A model generated the notes under the pieces. The model had not been told where the DNA came from. It saw only the letters and a program-made list of their open reading frames with translations, and did no database searches. A stretch of DNA of 64,000 nucleotides. Origin: Diphasiastrum complanatum. Its lineage: Eukaryota; Streptophyta; Lycopodiopsida; Lycopodiales; Lycopodiaceae. The position numbers and the translations under genes are program-made. Below, one piece after another: positions 59,401-62,590 of the stretch. The first letter of the stretch is position 1, and each line of letters begins with the position of its first letter. The stretch is taken from NCBI GenBank assembly GCA_029204225.1, contig CM055108.1, positions 22,618,326 through 22,682,325 of the forward strand, given 5' to 3'.

Positions 59401-61303
59401 CAAGCTAATCGACCATGCAAATGGGTCAGCTAGTTCAATCGCTCATATGGAGATGCATACTTAATTAGAATACACCAAGTAGAAAGGTGTGGTGACATTA
59501 CTTGTAGAGTGTAAGTTTCTATCAATTTGGAAAGGAGGAATGTAATCATCGACGATGAACGCTAATTTTAATCAAGAAAAGAAACAAAATGAAGCCCTCT
59601 TTTTATCTTGATTACATTGAAATTATACCTGTAAGATCTTGGGCAGAATAACCAAGGAAAGCTTTGACCACCAAGAGCCATCCTGAAGCTCTAATCCTCC
59701 CATTATTAAAAATTTGCCATTTTTCTGAGATAGCCTGCTTCCAAAATTTTAACATTTCCTTTATCAGGTCTCAAAAAAAAGTCATTGATTCTTGATCAAC
59801 TAAACAACATCAAGTGTCGGTTTAGGCAGAAAGTGTATGCTCTATCTGAGGCAGATCCAGACACACGGCTAGAAGTGTGGAGCTGAAGTTCTTCTGAGCC
59901 CTAAGCAGATGATGAGAGCACAATGGAGCTGTTTAAGCTTGTAAACTAAAGTGGCACCAGAGTTTTGTTTTCCCATTTCAGTATGTGAAAGTTTGTAGCA
60001 ATATTTCTTGGATACAATGTTGTGTGCGCTCTGTTTATCTGGCAATACTCTGACTTTGTGATTAAAGGACACTTTGCTTGATTCCTTGTCTATTAGATTC
60101 AGATGACTGAAGCTGTATTCATTTTTCAACTATCTGGCTCCATCTCTTGCACACCACAGTTCTATACTCTAAAGGATCAATGCCTTGAAGATAAGATTTG
60201 ACAGTGCCTGGAGTTTTCTGAGAAAATTGGCTGGTTCAAGGATCTATTAGCTTATGATTGCAACCTATTTTTATGTGGTTCATATCGAATGACAAATGCA
60301 GGAGTATGGGCAGGAGAATGTGCCAAAATAATATTTCTTGAGGTTTTACATAATAAGATAAAGCATTCCAAATACGATTCCCTCTTTTTTGGAACTGGAA
60401 CTTGATTCTTAGAACTTGGGGAGCACCTGTAAGCGTCACATCAGCAGGACTGATTGAATTTGACAGCAAAAAAACAGGACGAGGGAAACCCTGATTAAAT
60501 AAATCACAGAAAAATAGGAACCCTTCTTTTTTGGGACTGGAATATGATTCTTAGAACTTGGAGAGCACCTGTAAGCGTTGCACATCAGCAAGACCGATTG
60601 AATTTGACAGCAAAACAGGACGAGGGAAACCCTGATTAAATAAACCACGGAAAAATGGGAAACCCTCCTCGAGAATGCGTTGGAACTCATTAGGGCATTG
60701 AAGTGCCTCGCCATATAGTAAATACTCAGCATGCCTTTTTTTCGATTTCATAACCTGGCAAAAGGTGGCACATTCATCTCTATGCTTACAAGACACAAAA
60801 GAAAGCTTATTCTGTAAAATGGACGTTTCTAAGAACTATGAAACAAAATATGAGAGCTTGTTGAGAACTATCAAGGCATCTCTGGGTAGGTAATCTGAAA
60901 CTAGACTTCTTCACAAAATGGGCTAATTCTTTGTCATGGCTTGAATCATTTCCAGAAATTAACCCAAGGAAACTGCAACATTTGAACTCTCATTTGATTT
61001 TGGATGATAGCTACATGCAGTAAAACTGCCAGAAACTTGATTTACCTTCCGCTCGTACTGCTGTTCCCATCGATCTTGTAGAAGACGGTTGTGTATACGC
61101 ATGACTTTGAGGACATTAACTCCAGTTATACCAAAAGGAGCATAATCAGACTCACAAAATCTTGCAAGCACAAGGTCCACACAGTTTTTAAACCAGATAT
61201 CCTTTGAATTGCCGACCTCCATTCGAATATTGCCACCTATTGGAAACGCCCATGTTACTTTCCGTTCAGGGAAAAATTTAGCCTTGGTTCTTCTCAGAAA
61301 AGC
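8076..61303 (-). CDS. LRRC9: LRR / PARP-like-fold protein, LRRC9-like (15 exons, 5' end outside window)
   Basis: I assembled this gene by eye from 15 exons: 61303-61046, 60754-60569, 59734-59629, 55988-55282, 55161-55038, 54926-54885, 35723-35263, 34971-34834, 24099-23917, 22606-22442, 22034-21913, 21586-21262, 9033-8749, 8594-8511 and 8360-8076. Phases agree at every junction and total 3,471 nt (1,156 aa plus TAA). Residues 1-233 resemble a PARP catalytic fold (VLKVMRIHN at 64-72, LLYGEA at 98-103, LLVVKAFLG at 168-176, PEYLLEFKY at 225-233). SDS22-type LRRs follow at about 314-455, 560-735 and 790-1060. Large multi-block LRR proteins of this layout are typical of LRRC9, a family associated with motile cilia; a sperm-flagellum role is inferred from that, not seen. 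The first exon found starts at an acceptor, so the N-terminus lies beyond base 64000. Assignment to LRRC9 is from memory of the family and needs a search; that this is a real spliced LRR gene is much surer. Confidence 0.72.
8511..8594 (-). CDS. LRRC9: Exon N: cap of LRR block 3
   Basis: This 28-codon exon was found by looking for the missing cap. Acceptor TTGAGCAG, donor GAG|GTTTTC, phase 0 to 0. It reads [14 protein letters not shown] then [11 protein letters not shown], a textbook Y-R / L-D-G-K-E-I cap directly after NNP of exon M and before ERLEAE of exon O. Confidence 0.83.
8749..9033 (-). CDS. LRRC9: Exon M: LRR block 3
   Basis: The exon has 95 codons, acceptor TTTGTGCAG, donor CCT|GTAAGT (a perfect plant donor), phase 0 to 0. 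It carries four LRRs: [34 protein letters not shown] and [10 protein letters not shown]. The final NNP announces the cap in exon N. Confidence 0.86.
9208..9212. repeat. Target-site duplication (TGTTA), left copy
   Basis: TGTTA here equals the five bases after the other LTR at 14316-14320, as expected of retroviral-type integration. Confidence 0.85.
9213..10396 (-). repeat. Copia 3' LTR
   Basis: The 1,184-bp LTR runs TGATGG...TTCTTCA on the plus strand and matches 13139-14315 end to end. Its right edge abuts a polypurine tract. It contains four GC-stemmed hairpin modules (9951-10211). The open frame at 9252-9638 has no known domain. Confidence 0.92.
10394..11456 (-). pseudogene. Copia RT (palm/thumb) and RNase H
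   Basis: [13 protein letters not shown] and [12 protein letters not shown] give the catalytic Y-V-D-D, but the usual 'D-x-C-x-Y' stretch before it is missing. [17 protein letters not shown] and YSDASWA carry the RNase H start and its first Asp. After a frameshift near 10700, [11 protein letters not shown] and [10 protein letters not shown] complete RNase H, and the stop falls at the LTR edge. Confidence 0.88.
10397..10411 (-). promoter_or_regulatory. Polypurine tract
   Basis: The minus strand reads TTTGAGAGGGAGC immediately before the 3' LTR; it would prime plus-strand cDNA synthesis. Confidence 0.6.
11667..12221 (-). pseudogene. Copia Pol: integrase tail and RT start
   Basis: An acidic linker ([18 protein letters not shown]) and [15 protein letters not shown] lead to [20 protein letters not shown] and [10 protein letters not shown], the start of the copia RT domain. 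The frame breaks at KLVAKGFS; the next RT piece resumes at 11456 after a deletion. Confidence 0.85.
12540..13123 (-). pseudogene. Copia gag, frameshifted
   Basis: The ATG at 13123 follows the primer site directly. [20 protein letters not shown] is the Gag N-terminal core (Trp at the usual place). After 12881 the frame shifts, with recognisable '[20 protein letters not shown]'-type sequence continuing to about 12540. No zinc knuckle or protease follows. Confidence 0.75.
13126..13137 (-). promoter_or_regulatory. Primer-binding site
   Basis: The minus strand reads TGGTATTAGATC one base from the LTR end. It is a variant of the tRNA-Met site, typical of copia elements whose ATG follows at once. 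Confidence 0.7.
13139..14315 (-). repeat. Copia 5' LTR
   Basis: The 1,177-bp direct repeat of 9213-10396, next to the primer-binding site, is the 5' LTR of this minus-strand element. The hairpin modules are conserved here too (from 13875). Confidence 0.92.
14316..14320. repeat. Target-site duplication (TGTTA), right copy
   Basis: This is the partner of 9208-9212. Confidence 0.85.
15508..16128. mobile_element. Foldback element with about 120-bp inverted arms
   Basis: The arm 15508-15625 is the inverse of 16001-16128, with a perfect core of about 38 bp (15532-15569). The 375-bp loop has no recognised domain, though TGTTGGAATATTC on the minus strand looks like an LTR start. It could be a foldback or MITE-type DNA element, or two retroelement ends in inverted order. 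No target duplication was found. Confidence 0.6.
17159..17222 (+). repeat. Gypsy 5' LTR remnant
   Basis: TGTCATGCCCACGACTGG and the following bases match 19962 onward, then the match ends abruptly at about 17222, showing an internal deletion. Confidence 0.8.
17223..18725 (+). other. Degenerate gypsy internal region
   Basis: Sequence between the truncated 5' LTR and the integrase. No Pol or Gag motif can be recognised. Confidence 0.4.
18726..19885 (+). pseudogene. Gypsy integrase and chromodomain-type C-terminus
   Basis: [17 protein letters not shown] and [16 protein letters not shown] hold the first two catalytic Asp regions of a gypsy integrase; the Glu helix is lost to frameshift at about 18986. 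Further on, broken frames show [12 protein letters not shown]-like and FHVSxLKKSL-like chromodomain-adjacent sequence. There are many stops. Confidence 0.75.
19962..20457 (+). repeat. Gypsy 3' LTR
   Basis: The 496-bp LTR begins TGTCATGCCCACGACTGG after a purine tract (AATAAGGAGGGAAGAA) and ends GACTTTATA. Its start recurs at 17159, and almost its whole length recurs, inverted, at 28088-28548. It contains a possible TATA region (GGTATAAGTATACC). Confidence 0.88.
21262..21586 (-). CDS. LRRC9: Exon L: LRR block 3, ends at a GC donor
   Basis: The exon has 325 nt, acceptor GCTGCAG, phase 2 to 0. [20 protein letters not shown] and [11 protein letters not shown] are LRRs, with a Ser-rich insertion of about 40 residues after the first. 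No GT donor keeps the LRR frame; AAG|GCAATT does, and the next exon then completes the repeat as NRIAK-VDGLVGL. This is therefore read as a GC-AG intron of 12.2 kb. Confidence 0.78.
21913..22034 (-). CDS. LRRC9: Exon K: start of LRR block 3
   Basis: The exon has 122 nt, acceptor GTAAACAG, donor GTCAG|GTACAG, phase 0 to 2. [12 protein letters not shown] and [11 protein letters not shown] are LRRs; the second is completed across the intron by exon L (RKLTKLVCL), which fixes the donor. Confidence 0.83.
22442..22606 (-). CDS. LRRC9: Exon J: cap of LRR block 2 and linker
   Basis: The acceptor CTTATAACAG opens [12 protein letters not shown], the cap after exon I, then a helical stretch with [13 protein letters not shown]. 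The 3' border is uncertain: a donor AG|GTTTCA at 22463 would leave phase 2 and break the frame with exon K, whereas AGC|GTGTAG at 22441 keeps phase 0. I chose the latter. The frame is open throughout. Confidence 0.65.
23917..24099 (-). CDS. LRRC9: Exon I: LRR block 2
   Basis: The exon has 61 codons, acceptor TTTCTAG, donor TTGAAG|GTGATT, phase 0 to 0. [11 protein letters not shown] and [11 protein letters not shown] are LRRs; the ending Y-x-MRRLK leads into the FDG cap of exon J. It is separated from exon H by 10.7 kb of retroelements. Confidence 0.8.
26378..26432. repeat. (GA)n microsatellite
   Basis: An uninterrupted run of GA/AG dinucleotides of about 55 bp. Open frames through it give Ser-Leu or Arg-Glu runs and are artefacts. 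Confidence 0.95.
26929..27060 (+). repeat. Dispersed leader repeat, copy 1 (G-box palindrome)
   Basis: GGCTTGAAAAAGTG, CACACGTGTGAA and CTAGGTGGCAGGCTGATGTG are shared with the inverse of 42529-42667. Both copies lie upstream of gypsy coding or primer sequence, so it is probably a gypsy untranslated leader. CACACGTGTG is palindromic and holds a CACGTG core. Confidence 0.65.
28074..28087 (-). promoter_or_regulatory. tRNA-Met primer-binding site of outer gypsy
   Basis: The minus strand reads TTGGTATCAGAGCC directly next to the LTR edge at 28088, so the LTR is a 5' LTR and the element's internal part points to lower coordinates. Confidence 0.8.
28554..28913 (-). repeat. Nested gypsy 3' LTR
   Basis: TGTGATAGATCC...CTTGTAACA, matching 30710-31066 nearly throughout. 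The polypurine tract lies just above it. Confidence 0.92.
28914..28928 (-). promoter_or_regulatory. Polypurine tract
   Basis: The minus strand reads AAGGGGGAGGGAG immediately before the 3' LTR. Confidence 0.75.
29090..29356 (-). pseudogene. Gypsy integrase C-terminus
   Basis: [35 protein letters not shown] and [13 protein letters not shown] are the GPY/F-type module after a gypsy integrase core. The core itself is absent. Confidence 0.85.
29474..30507 (-). pseudogene. Gypsy RT end and RNase H
   Basis: [14 protein letters not shown] and [16 protein letters not shown] are the RT thumb; [16 protein letters not shown] leads to [16 protein letters not shown], with the RNase H Asp, and [13 protein letters not shown] with its Glu. 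A 68-bp tandem duplication (30155-30222, 30223-30290) shifts the frame between the two parts. The frame runs on to [16 protein letters not shown] and an acidic linker before the stop at 29474. Confidence 0.9.
30155..30290. repeat. 68-bp tandem duplication inside gypsy RNase H
   Basis: GGGGTCGACGACTTTTAAAA and the rest of a 68-bp unit are repeated at once with a few substitutions. As 68 is not a multiple of 3, it disrupts the reading frame. Confidence 0.9.
30695..30708 (-). promoter_or_regulatory. tRNA-Met primer-binding site
   Basis: The minus strand reads TGGTATCAGAGCCA one base from the 5' LTR. Confidence 0.8.
30710..31066 (-). repeat. Nested gypsy 5' LTR
   Basis: TGTAATAGATCC...CTCGTAACA, adjoining the primer site at 30695-30708. 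Confidence 0.92.
31108..31345 (+). repeat. Array of short GGTATCTGGACAGG-like motifs
   Basis: Variants of GGTTCTATTGG, GGTGTTATCTGAG, GGTGGTATCTGGAACAGG and GGTGGTATCCAGGG recur irregularly just before the copia start codon. The core resembles TGGTATC, the start of a tRNA-Met primer site. Function unknown; leader of the copia element is likely. Confidence 0.5.
31408..33395 (+). pseudogene. Copia Gag-Pol remnant, plus strand
   Basis: It begins MGSLHES...[15 protein letters not shown] (Gag N-terminus) then jumps to a knuckle [14 protein letters not shown] in which the last Cys is Ser. Next come the protease ([13 protein letters not shown], with Phe-Gly in place of Ser-Gly), integrase pieces ([31 protein letters not shown], the last with Lys in place of the catalytic Glu) and [18 protein letters not shown]. 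It ends at the RT start (CKWIY) at about 33395. At least five stops interrupt it, and no LTR was recognised. Confidence 0.87.
34834..34971 (-). CDS. LRRC9: Exon H: LRR block 2
   Basis: The exon has 46 codons, acceptor GTTATGCAG, donor AAAG|GTATTC, phase 0 to 0. [11 protein letters not shown] and [11 protein letters not shown] are two consecutive LRRs; the exon border falls between repeats, as is common in LRR genes. Confidence 0.82.
35263..35723 (-). CDS. LRRC9: Exon G: linker and start of LRR block 2
   Basis: The exon has 461 nt, acceptor CTTTCAG, donor GAGAG|GTCTAT, phase 1 to 0. It opens with [10 protein letters not shown], as expected straight after an LDG cap, then a Met/Asn/Ser-rich linker, then LRRs [22 protein letters not shown] and [11 protein letters not shown]. 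The Q/N-rich LRR consensus is the same SDS22 type as in exon D. Confidence 0.83.
38789..39258 (-). repeat. Gypsy 3' LTR (single copy)
   Basis: The 470-bp block has inverted ends TGTTA...TAACA and abuts a polypurine tract on its internal side, which fixes the high edge; the low edge is chosen from the inverted end and is less sure. Confidence 0.6.
39259..39271 (-). promoter_or_regulatory. Polypurine tract
   Basis: The minus strand reads AAGGGGGGAAGAA next to the LTR. Confidence 0.75.
39373..40269 (-). pseudogene. Gypsy integrase with C-terminal GPY/F-type module
   Basis: 298 codons remain open. [30 protein letters not shown] (Asp) and [18 protein letters not shown] (Glu) give the last two catalytic residues. 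[15 protein letters not shown] is the typical helix; [31 protein letters not shown] and [10 protein letters not shown] are the C-terminal module. The domain starts abruptly because RT and the integrase zinc region were lost. Confidence 0.9.
40336..40997 (-). pseudogene. Gypsy aspartic protease
   Basis: [19 protein letters not shown] carries the D-S-G active site; LIFGY then stops at 40617, where a Gln or Arg is normally found before the W-L motif. The frame continues past the stop with [13 protein letters not shown] to the deletion near 40336. Confidence 0.85.
40998..41216 (-). pseudogene. Gypsy nucleocapsid zinc knuckle
   Basis: [14 protein letters not shown] is an intact C-x2-C-x4-H-x4-C, after a Lys-rich stretch. 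Confidence 0.88.
41416..41895 (-). pseudogene. Gypsy gag
   Basis: 159 codons from an [24 protein letters not shown] and [16 protein letters not shown] form the capsid core of retrotrans-gag. It stops at 41416; further gag pieces follow in other frames before the knuckle. Confidence 0.85.
42529..42667 (-). repeat. Dispersed leader repeat, copy 2
   Basis: Inverse copy of 26929-27060, located about 630 bp upstream of the gag start of the gypsy element at 38789-41895. Confidence 0.65.
42668..44063. other. Unclassified, long open minus-strand frames
   Basis: Frames at 43009-43407, 43332-43556 and 43688-44083 translate to Trp/His/Phe/Ile-rich sequence with no motif; the plus strand is purine-rich with recurring words (CAACCAAG, CCATGGA). 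It may be an old LTR or leader. I do not call genes here. Confidence 0.3.
44064..44573 (-). pseudogene. Unrecognised ORF pair split by one stop
   Basis: From the ATG at 44571 the frame reads [14 protein letters not shown], a heptad-like [18 protein letters not shown], one TAA, then [14 protein letters not shown], a Pro-rich patch and an acidic stretch to 44064. A LINE ORF1 or a gag-like coiled-coil start is possible because LINE relics lie next to it. Not identified. Confidence 0.35.
45583..46486 (-). pseudogene. LINE reverse transcriptase fragment
   Basis: [15 protein letters not shown] and [19 protein letters not shown] are RT motifs 0-1; [12 protein letters not shown] and [13 protein letters not shown] follow in another frame, then an internal deletion leads to [18 protein letters not shown]. 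The catalytic Y-A-D-D reads Y-A-D-N, so it would be inactive as well as broken. Confidence 0.85.
46727..46780 (+). repeat. G-run tract, possible quadruplex
   Basis: An eleven-or-more G run followed by several GGGG blocks separated by T or TGGATG. On the minus-strand transcript of the gene this is C-rich. Confidence 0.7.
47341..47400 (-). repeat. LINE 3' end: hairpin plus (CTTT)n tail
   Basis: On the minus strand GTCTTATATGCC-TTTT-GGCATGGAAAAGAC can fold (GTCTT/AAGAC and ATGCC/GGCAT), then GACATTAATAAAG and CTTTC repeats. The same layout recurs at 56421-56470 and 56505-56565. Confidence 0.65.
47551..48249 (-). pseudogene. LINE C-terminal zinc-finger-like domain
   Basis: [20 protein letters not shown] gives a C-x2-C...H-x4-C arrangement typical of the region after LINE RT. 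It is followed by an Asp/Glu run and a His/Thr/Arg-rich tail. Confidence 0.8.
48779..49560 (-). pseudogene. LINE reverse transcriptase
   Basis: 260 codons: [60 protein letters not shown] (catalytic Y-A-D-D) and [14 protein letters not shown] are all present in order. The frame is open to 48779; the N-terminal RT motif and endonuclease are missing. Confidence 0.9.
49561..50918. other. Anonymous sequence
   Basis: No motif-bearing frame was found. CTTGTCAGGACCTGC at 49890-49904 resembles an LTR start but has no partner. Confidence 0.3.
50919..52240 (-). pseudogene. Gypsy gag-protease relic
   Basis: An N-terminal heptad region ([20 protein letters not shown]), then [15 protein letters not shown] and [10 protein letters not shown] of the gag core, then broken frames with [18 protein letters not shown] and a knuckle relic, and a protease relic in which the D-S-G motif reads L-C-D-D before [10 protein letters not shown]. 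Several stops. Related to, but distinct from, the gag at 41416-41895. Confidence 0.78.
52241..53182. other. Anonymous, pyrimidine-rich retroelement flank
   Basis: Probably leader or LTR of the gag relic above (CTCCTCC and CCACCTACC runs at 52570-52620; GGGGAAGGGGGGCGGGG at 52977-52993). No gene. Confidence 0.3.
53183..53368 (-). pseudogene. LINE RT scrap
   Basis: 186 bp matching the Y-A-D-D region of the LINE at 48945-49115, here [18 protein letters not shown], with stops. The catalytic residues are changed (Y-V-N-D). Confidence 0.8.
53369..54884. other. Anonymous sequence
   Basis: No gene or recognised repeat; short frames only. 54712-54884 is the open but unspliced extension of exon F. 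Confidence 0.3.
54885..54926 (-). CDS. LRRC9: Exon F: 42-nt micro-exon
   Basis: The acceptor GCATAG and donor TTCAG|GTACCA delimit 42 nt, phase 1 to 1, encoding [12 protein letters not shown] after a split Gly codon. The frame stays open through the donor to a stop at 54712, but only splicing at 54884 joins the next LRR exon in frame, so the extension is taken as intron. It is followed by the gene's largest intron (19.2 kb). Confidence 0.62.
55038..55161 (-). CDS. LRRC9: Exon E: cap of LRR block 1
   Basis: The exon has 124 nt, acceptor CTTACAG, donor GCTG|GTAAAT, phase 0 to 1. [11 protein letters not shown] followed by [17 protein letters not shown] is the standard C-terminal cap of SDS22/U2A'-type LRR arrays (N-N-P, then Y-R, a helix and L-D-G). 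It closes the first LRR block. Confidence 0.83.
55282..55988 (-). CDS. LRRC9: Exon D: end of PARP-like fold plus first LRRs
   Basis: This is the largest exon (707 nt), acceptor GCTTTTGCAG, donor CAA|GTAAGA, entering in phase 1 and leaving in phase 0. Residues 209-233 contain [19 protein letters not shown], which aligns with the last PARP strands ('E-Y-x-V/I-Y-D...P-E-Y-L'); the catalytic Glu position reads Ser214 and the next aromatic is Trp. A polar linker leads to SDS22-like LRRs from about residue 314 ([36 protein letters not shown]), four regular repeats of 22 residues. Confidence 0.85.
56421..56470 (-). repeat. Second LINE 3'-end hairpin
   Basis: On the minus strand GTCTTATGTGCC-TTT-GGCATGACAAGAC, then GACATTAATAATG and a CTTTCTCTCTTTC tail. 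Same design as 47341-47400. It lies about 50 bp beyond a third copy and may be the tail of a separate insertion. Confidence 0.6.
56697..57770 (-). pseudogene. LINE C-terminal region, frameshifted
   Basis: [19 protein letters not shown] and [15 protein letters not shown] match the post-RT region of the LINE at 48250-48770. Pieces in three frames (57770-57321, 57397-57143, 57139-56697) include a damaged zinc region where ICQ is followed by a stop. Confidence 0.8.
57792..59117 (-). pseudogene. LINE reverse transcriptase, 441 codons open
   Basis: This is the longest open frame in the window. It includes [93 protein letters not shown] (catalytic Y-A-D-D intact) and [11 protein letters not shown]. 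An in-frame TAG at 57792 separates it from the downstream part. Since the endonuclease is missing, the copy cannot be autonomous. Confidence 0.92.
59118..59628. other. Intron remainder with a short direct repeat
   Basis: AGGTGTGGTGGCATTACTTG at 59118 recurs with one change at 59485, 370 bp away. The plus-strand frame 59198-59464 between them has no known domain. Confidence 0.35.
59629..59734 (-). CDS. LRRC9: Exon C: PARP-like fold, central strand
   Basis: This 106-nt exon is too short to show as a long reading frame. It runs from acceptor GGAAGCAG to donor ACAG|GTATAA and enters in phase 0, leaving in phase 1, which exactly matches exons B and D. The translation contains [10 protein letters not shown] and [15 protein letters not shown], matching the PARP 'G-x-M-L-L-x-x-V-x-L-G' strand. 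It was found because exon D needs a phase-1 partner. Confidence 0.7.
60380..60660 (-). repeat. Tandem duplication of 3' half of exon B and its intron start
   Basis: Two units of about 140 bp: 60380-60518 (downstream copy) and 60520-60660 (carrying the end of exon B). Both include the phrase GATTCTTAGAACTTGG, the donor GTGCTC/GTGCTC and the codons for GFPRPVL. The downstream copy has +3 and -2 changes, so its frame differs. Confidence 0.85.
60569..60754 (-). CDS. LRRC9: Exon B: PARP-like fold, degenerate His strand
   Basis: The exon has 62 codons, phase 0 to 0, acceptor TTTGCCAG and donor [27 protein letters not shown] sits where PARPs have the 'E-x-x-L-F/W-H-G-[ST]' strand; the His position is Tyr (residue 100 of the assembled protein). 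LEEGF and [11 protein letters not shown] follow, like the PARP helix and the 'YFA-x-x-S-x-K/S' region. The donor is weak, and a tandem copy of the exon's 3' half and donor lies just downstream at about 60380-60518, so the true splice choice needs RNA evidence. Confidence 0.7.
61046..61303 (-). CDS. LRRC9: Exon A: start of PARP-like fold
   Basis: The exon of 86 codons lies between acceptor TTTGCAG and donor AAG|GTAAAT, phase 0 at both ends. Its translation carries VLKVMRIHN followed by [14 protein letters not shown], which matches the PARP pattern of a hydrophobic strand, 'I-x-R-I-x-N' and an aromatic/basic helix before the His strand. It opens in mid-protein, with no initiator, so at least one exon lies upstream, beyond the window. 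The upstream intron is occupied by a plus-strand LINE from 61620. Confidence 0.75.
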
Positions 61304-61474
61304 CTGCAAATAGGTACACGGAAATCTTAACTGACTACAACAATGGTCACCAACTCTTGGTTACTAATAAAAACTGGAGCTTTTTTATTGAGAGAAATTT
61401 AGGTCCTCGTCCTATCTAAAACAAACAACCATGAACAGACATATGCACTACCTAGATAGATAACACCAGAAAAG

Positions 61475-61498
61475 AGAAGATAGATAGATAGATAGATA
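61475..61498. repeat. (GATA)n microsatellite
   Basis: About five perfect GATA units upstream of the LINE boundary. Confidence 0.9.
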
Positions 61499-61619
61499 AC
61501 AGCACAGAAGAAAAGAGCAGCTTCAACGTTGCTATTTTTCAGGTTTCATGAGAGTCATCTTGTCAAAGAATTTTAGAACCAACTCAACTTATTTGACAGA
61601 TAATTTTTGCTTTGTTTCC

Positions 61620-61765
61620 TTGCAGACTTGGTGCACCAATATCATCCATCCAATTTACAAGAGTGGTGACCCTATGAACCCTAGGAACTACCACACCATT
61701 ATGATTGGCCATATCATGGCCAAACTTTATGGCACCATCCGACAGACAACAGTCATCCACCTCAC
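61620..61765 (+). pseudogene. LINE RT scrap
   Basis: [20 protein letters not shown] and HIMAKLYGTIRQT are the first RT motifs, but they lie before, not after, the endonuclease that follows, so this is a separate or rearranged piece. Confidence 0.8.
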
Positions 61766-61769
61766 CTTC

Positions 61770-62590
61770 GTATCAAGCTATGGAACTGTAATGGCATTCA
61801 TTCTTCATCAGCAGCAGGAGATTCAGCAGACTTTATCGTATAGGGGGATATCCTTCTTTTCACAGAGACTCATGAAAGTCAGTTTAAAGGACTACCGGAG
61901 TTTCAGGGCTTTAGATGGTTTTCCGTTTTTCACTCAAAGACTAGATCTGCGGGGGGGAGAGGTTCTGGTGGTAAAGCATGCTTATACAGGGACTCATTAC
62001 AGCCTATCGTTGATTTGGTTCGACAGGATGATCATACATGTTACCTATGGCTTCGACTTCCTGGTTGGAGTATTGGGCTTGACAAGGATTTGTATCTGGC
62101 AGTCTGTTATTTTCCTCCAAAGTCCTCTGCTTTTGGTGATAGTATAGGTTCCCCATATGCCGATCTCTCTTGAGATATTCTTCTTTATTCTGAATGTGGT
62201 TACATATCTTCTGGCTGGAGATTTCAACACCAGGACCTCATCTAGACAGACAGAGTTTCATATGATTACTAATGATCTTTTGAGGATACATGCCATGGAT
62301 AGTATGGATATGGGAATTGACAGGATATCTGCTGATGTTGGTGGCCCGATCTTTGCATATGGGGAGTATTTTCTTCTACTGGGTGAGGCCCACGAGCTTG
62401 CCATTTTTAATGGCTTATCTTGTTGGCCAACTTCTGGAGACTATACCCCCATAGTGGTGGATAGTGTGTTGTGGATTATTTTATGGGGTCACTATCTCTT
62501 ATACCCTGTCTATTTGACTTTACCGTTTCTCCCACCACATTATCTGACCATTCCTTTCTTTCCATTAATTTGGGCTCAATGTTAACCCTC
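61770..62590 (+). pseudogene. LINE apurinic-type endonuclease
   Basis: In broken frames: WNCNGI at the start, FTETHE (catalytic Glu), YLAVCYFPPKSSAFG, LLAGDFNTRTS (G-D-F-N) and, in a second frame, TTLSDHSFLS (S-D-H). These are the conserved APE-type endonuclease motifs in the right order. Stops and frameshifts (e.g. TGA near 62172) kill it. Confidence 0.82.

Noticed and set aside
59869-60129. Minus-strand frame of 86 codons between exons B and C
   Set aside because: No acceptor/donor pair with matching phase, no PARP or LRR motif, and exons B and C already join in phase without it.
60436-60732. 98-codon frame across both copies of the tandem duplication
   Set aside because: It is out of frame with exon B and arises only because the repeated unit is open in a second frame.
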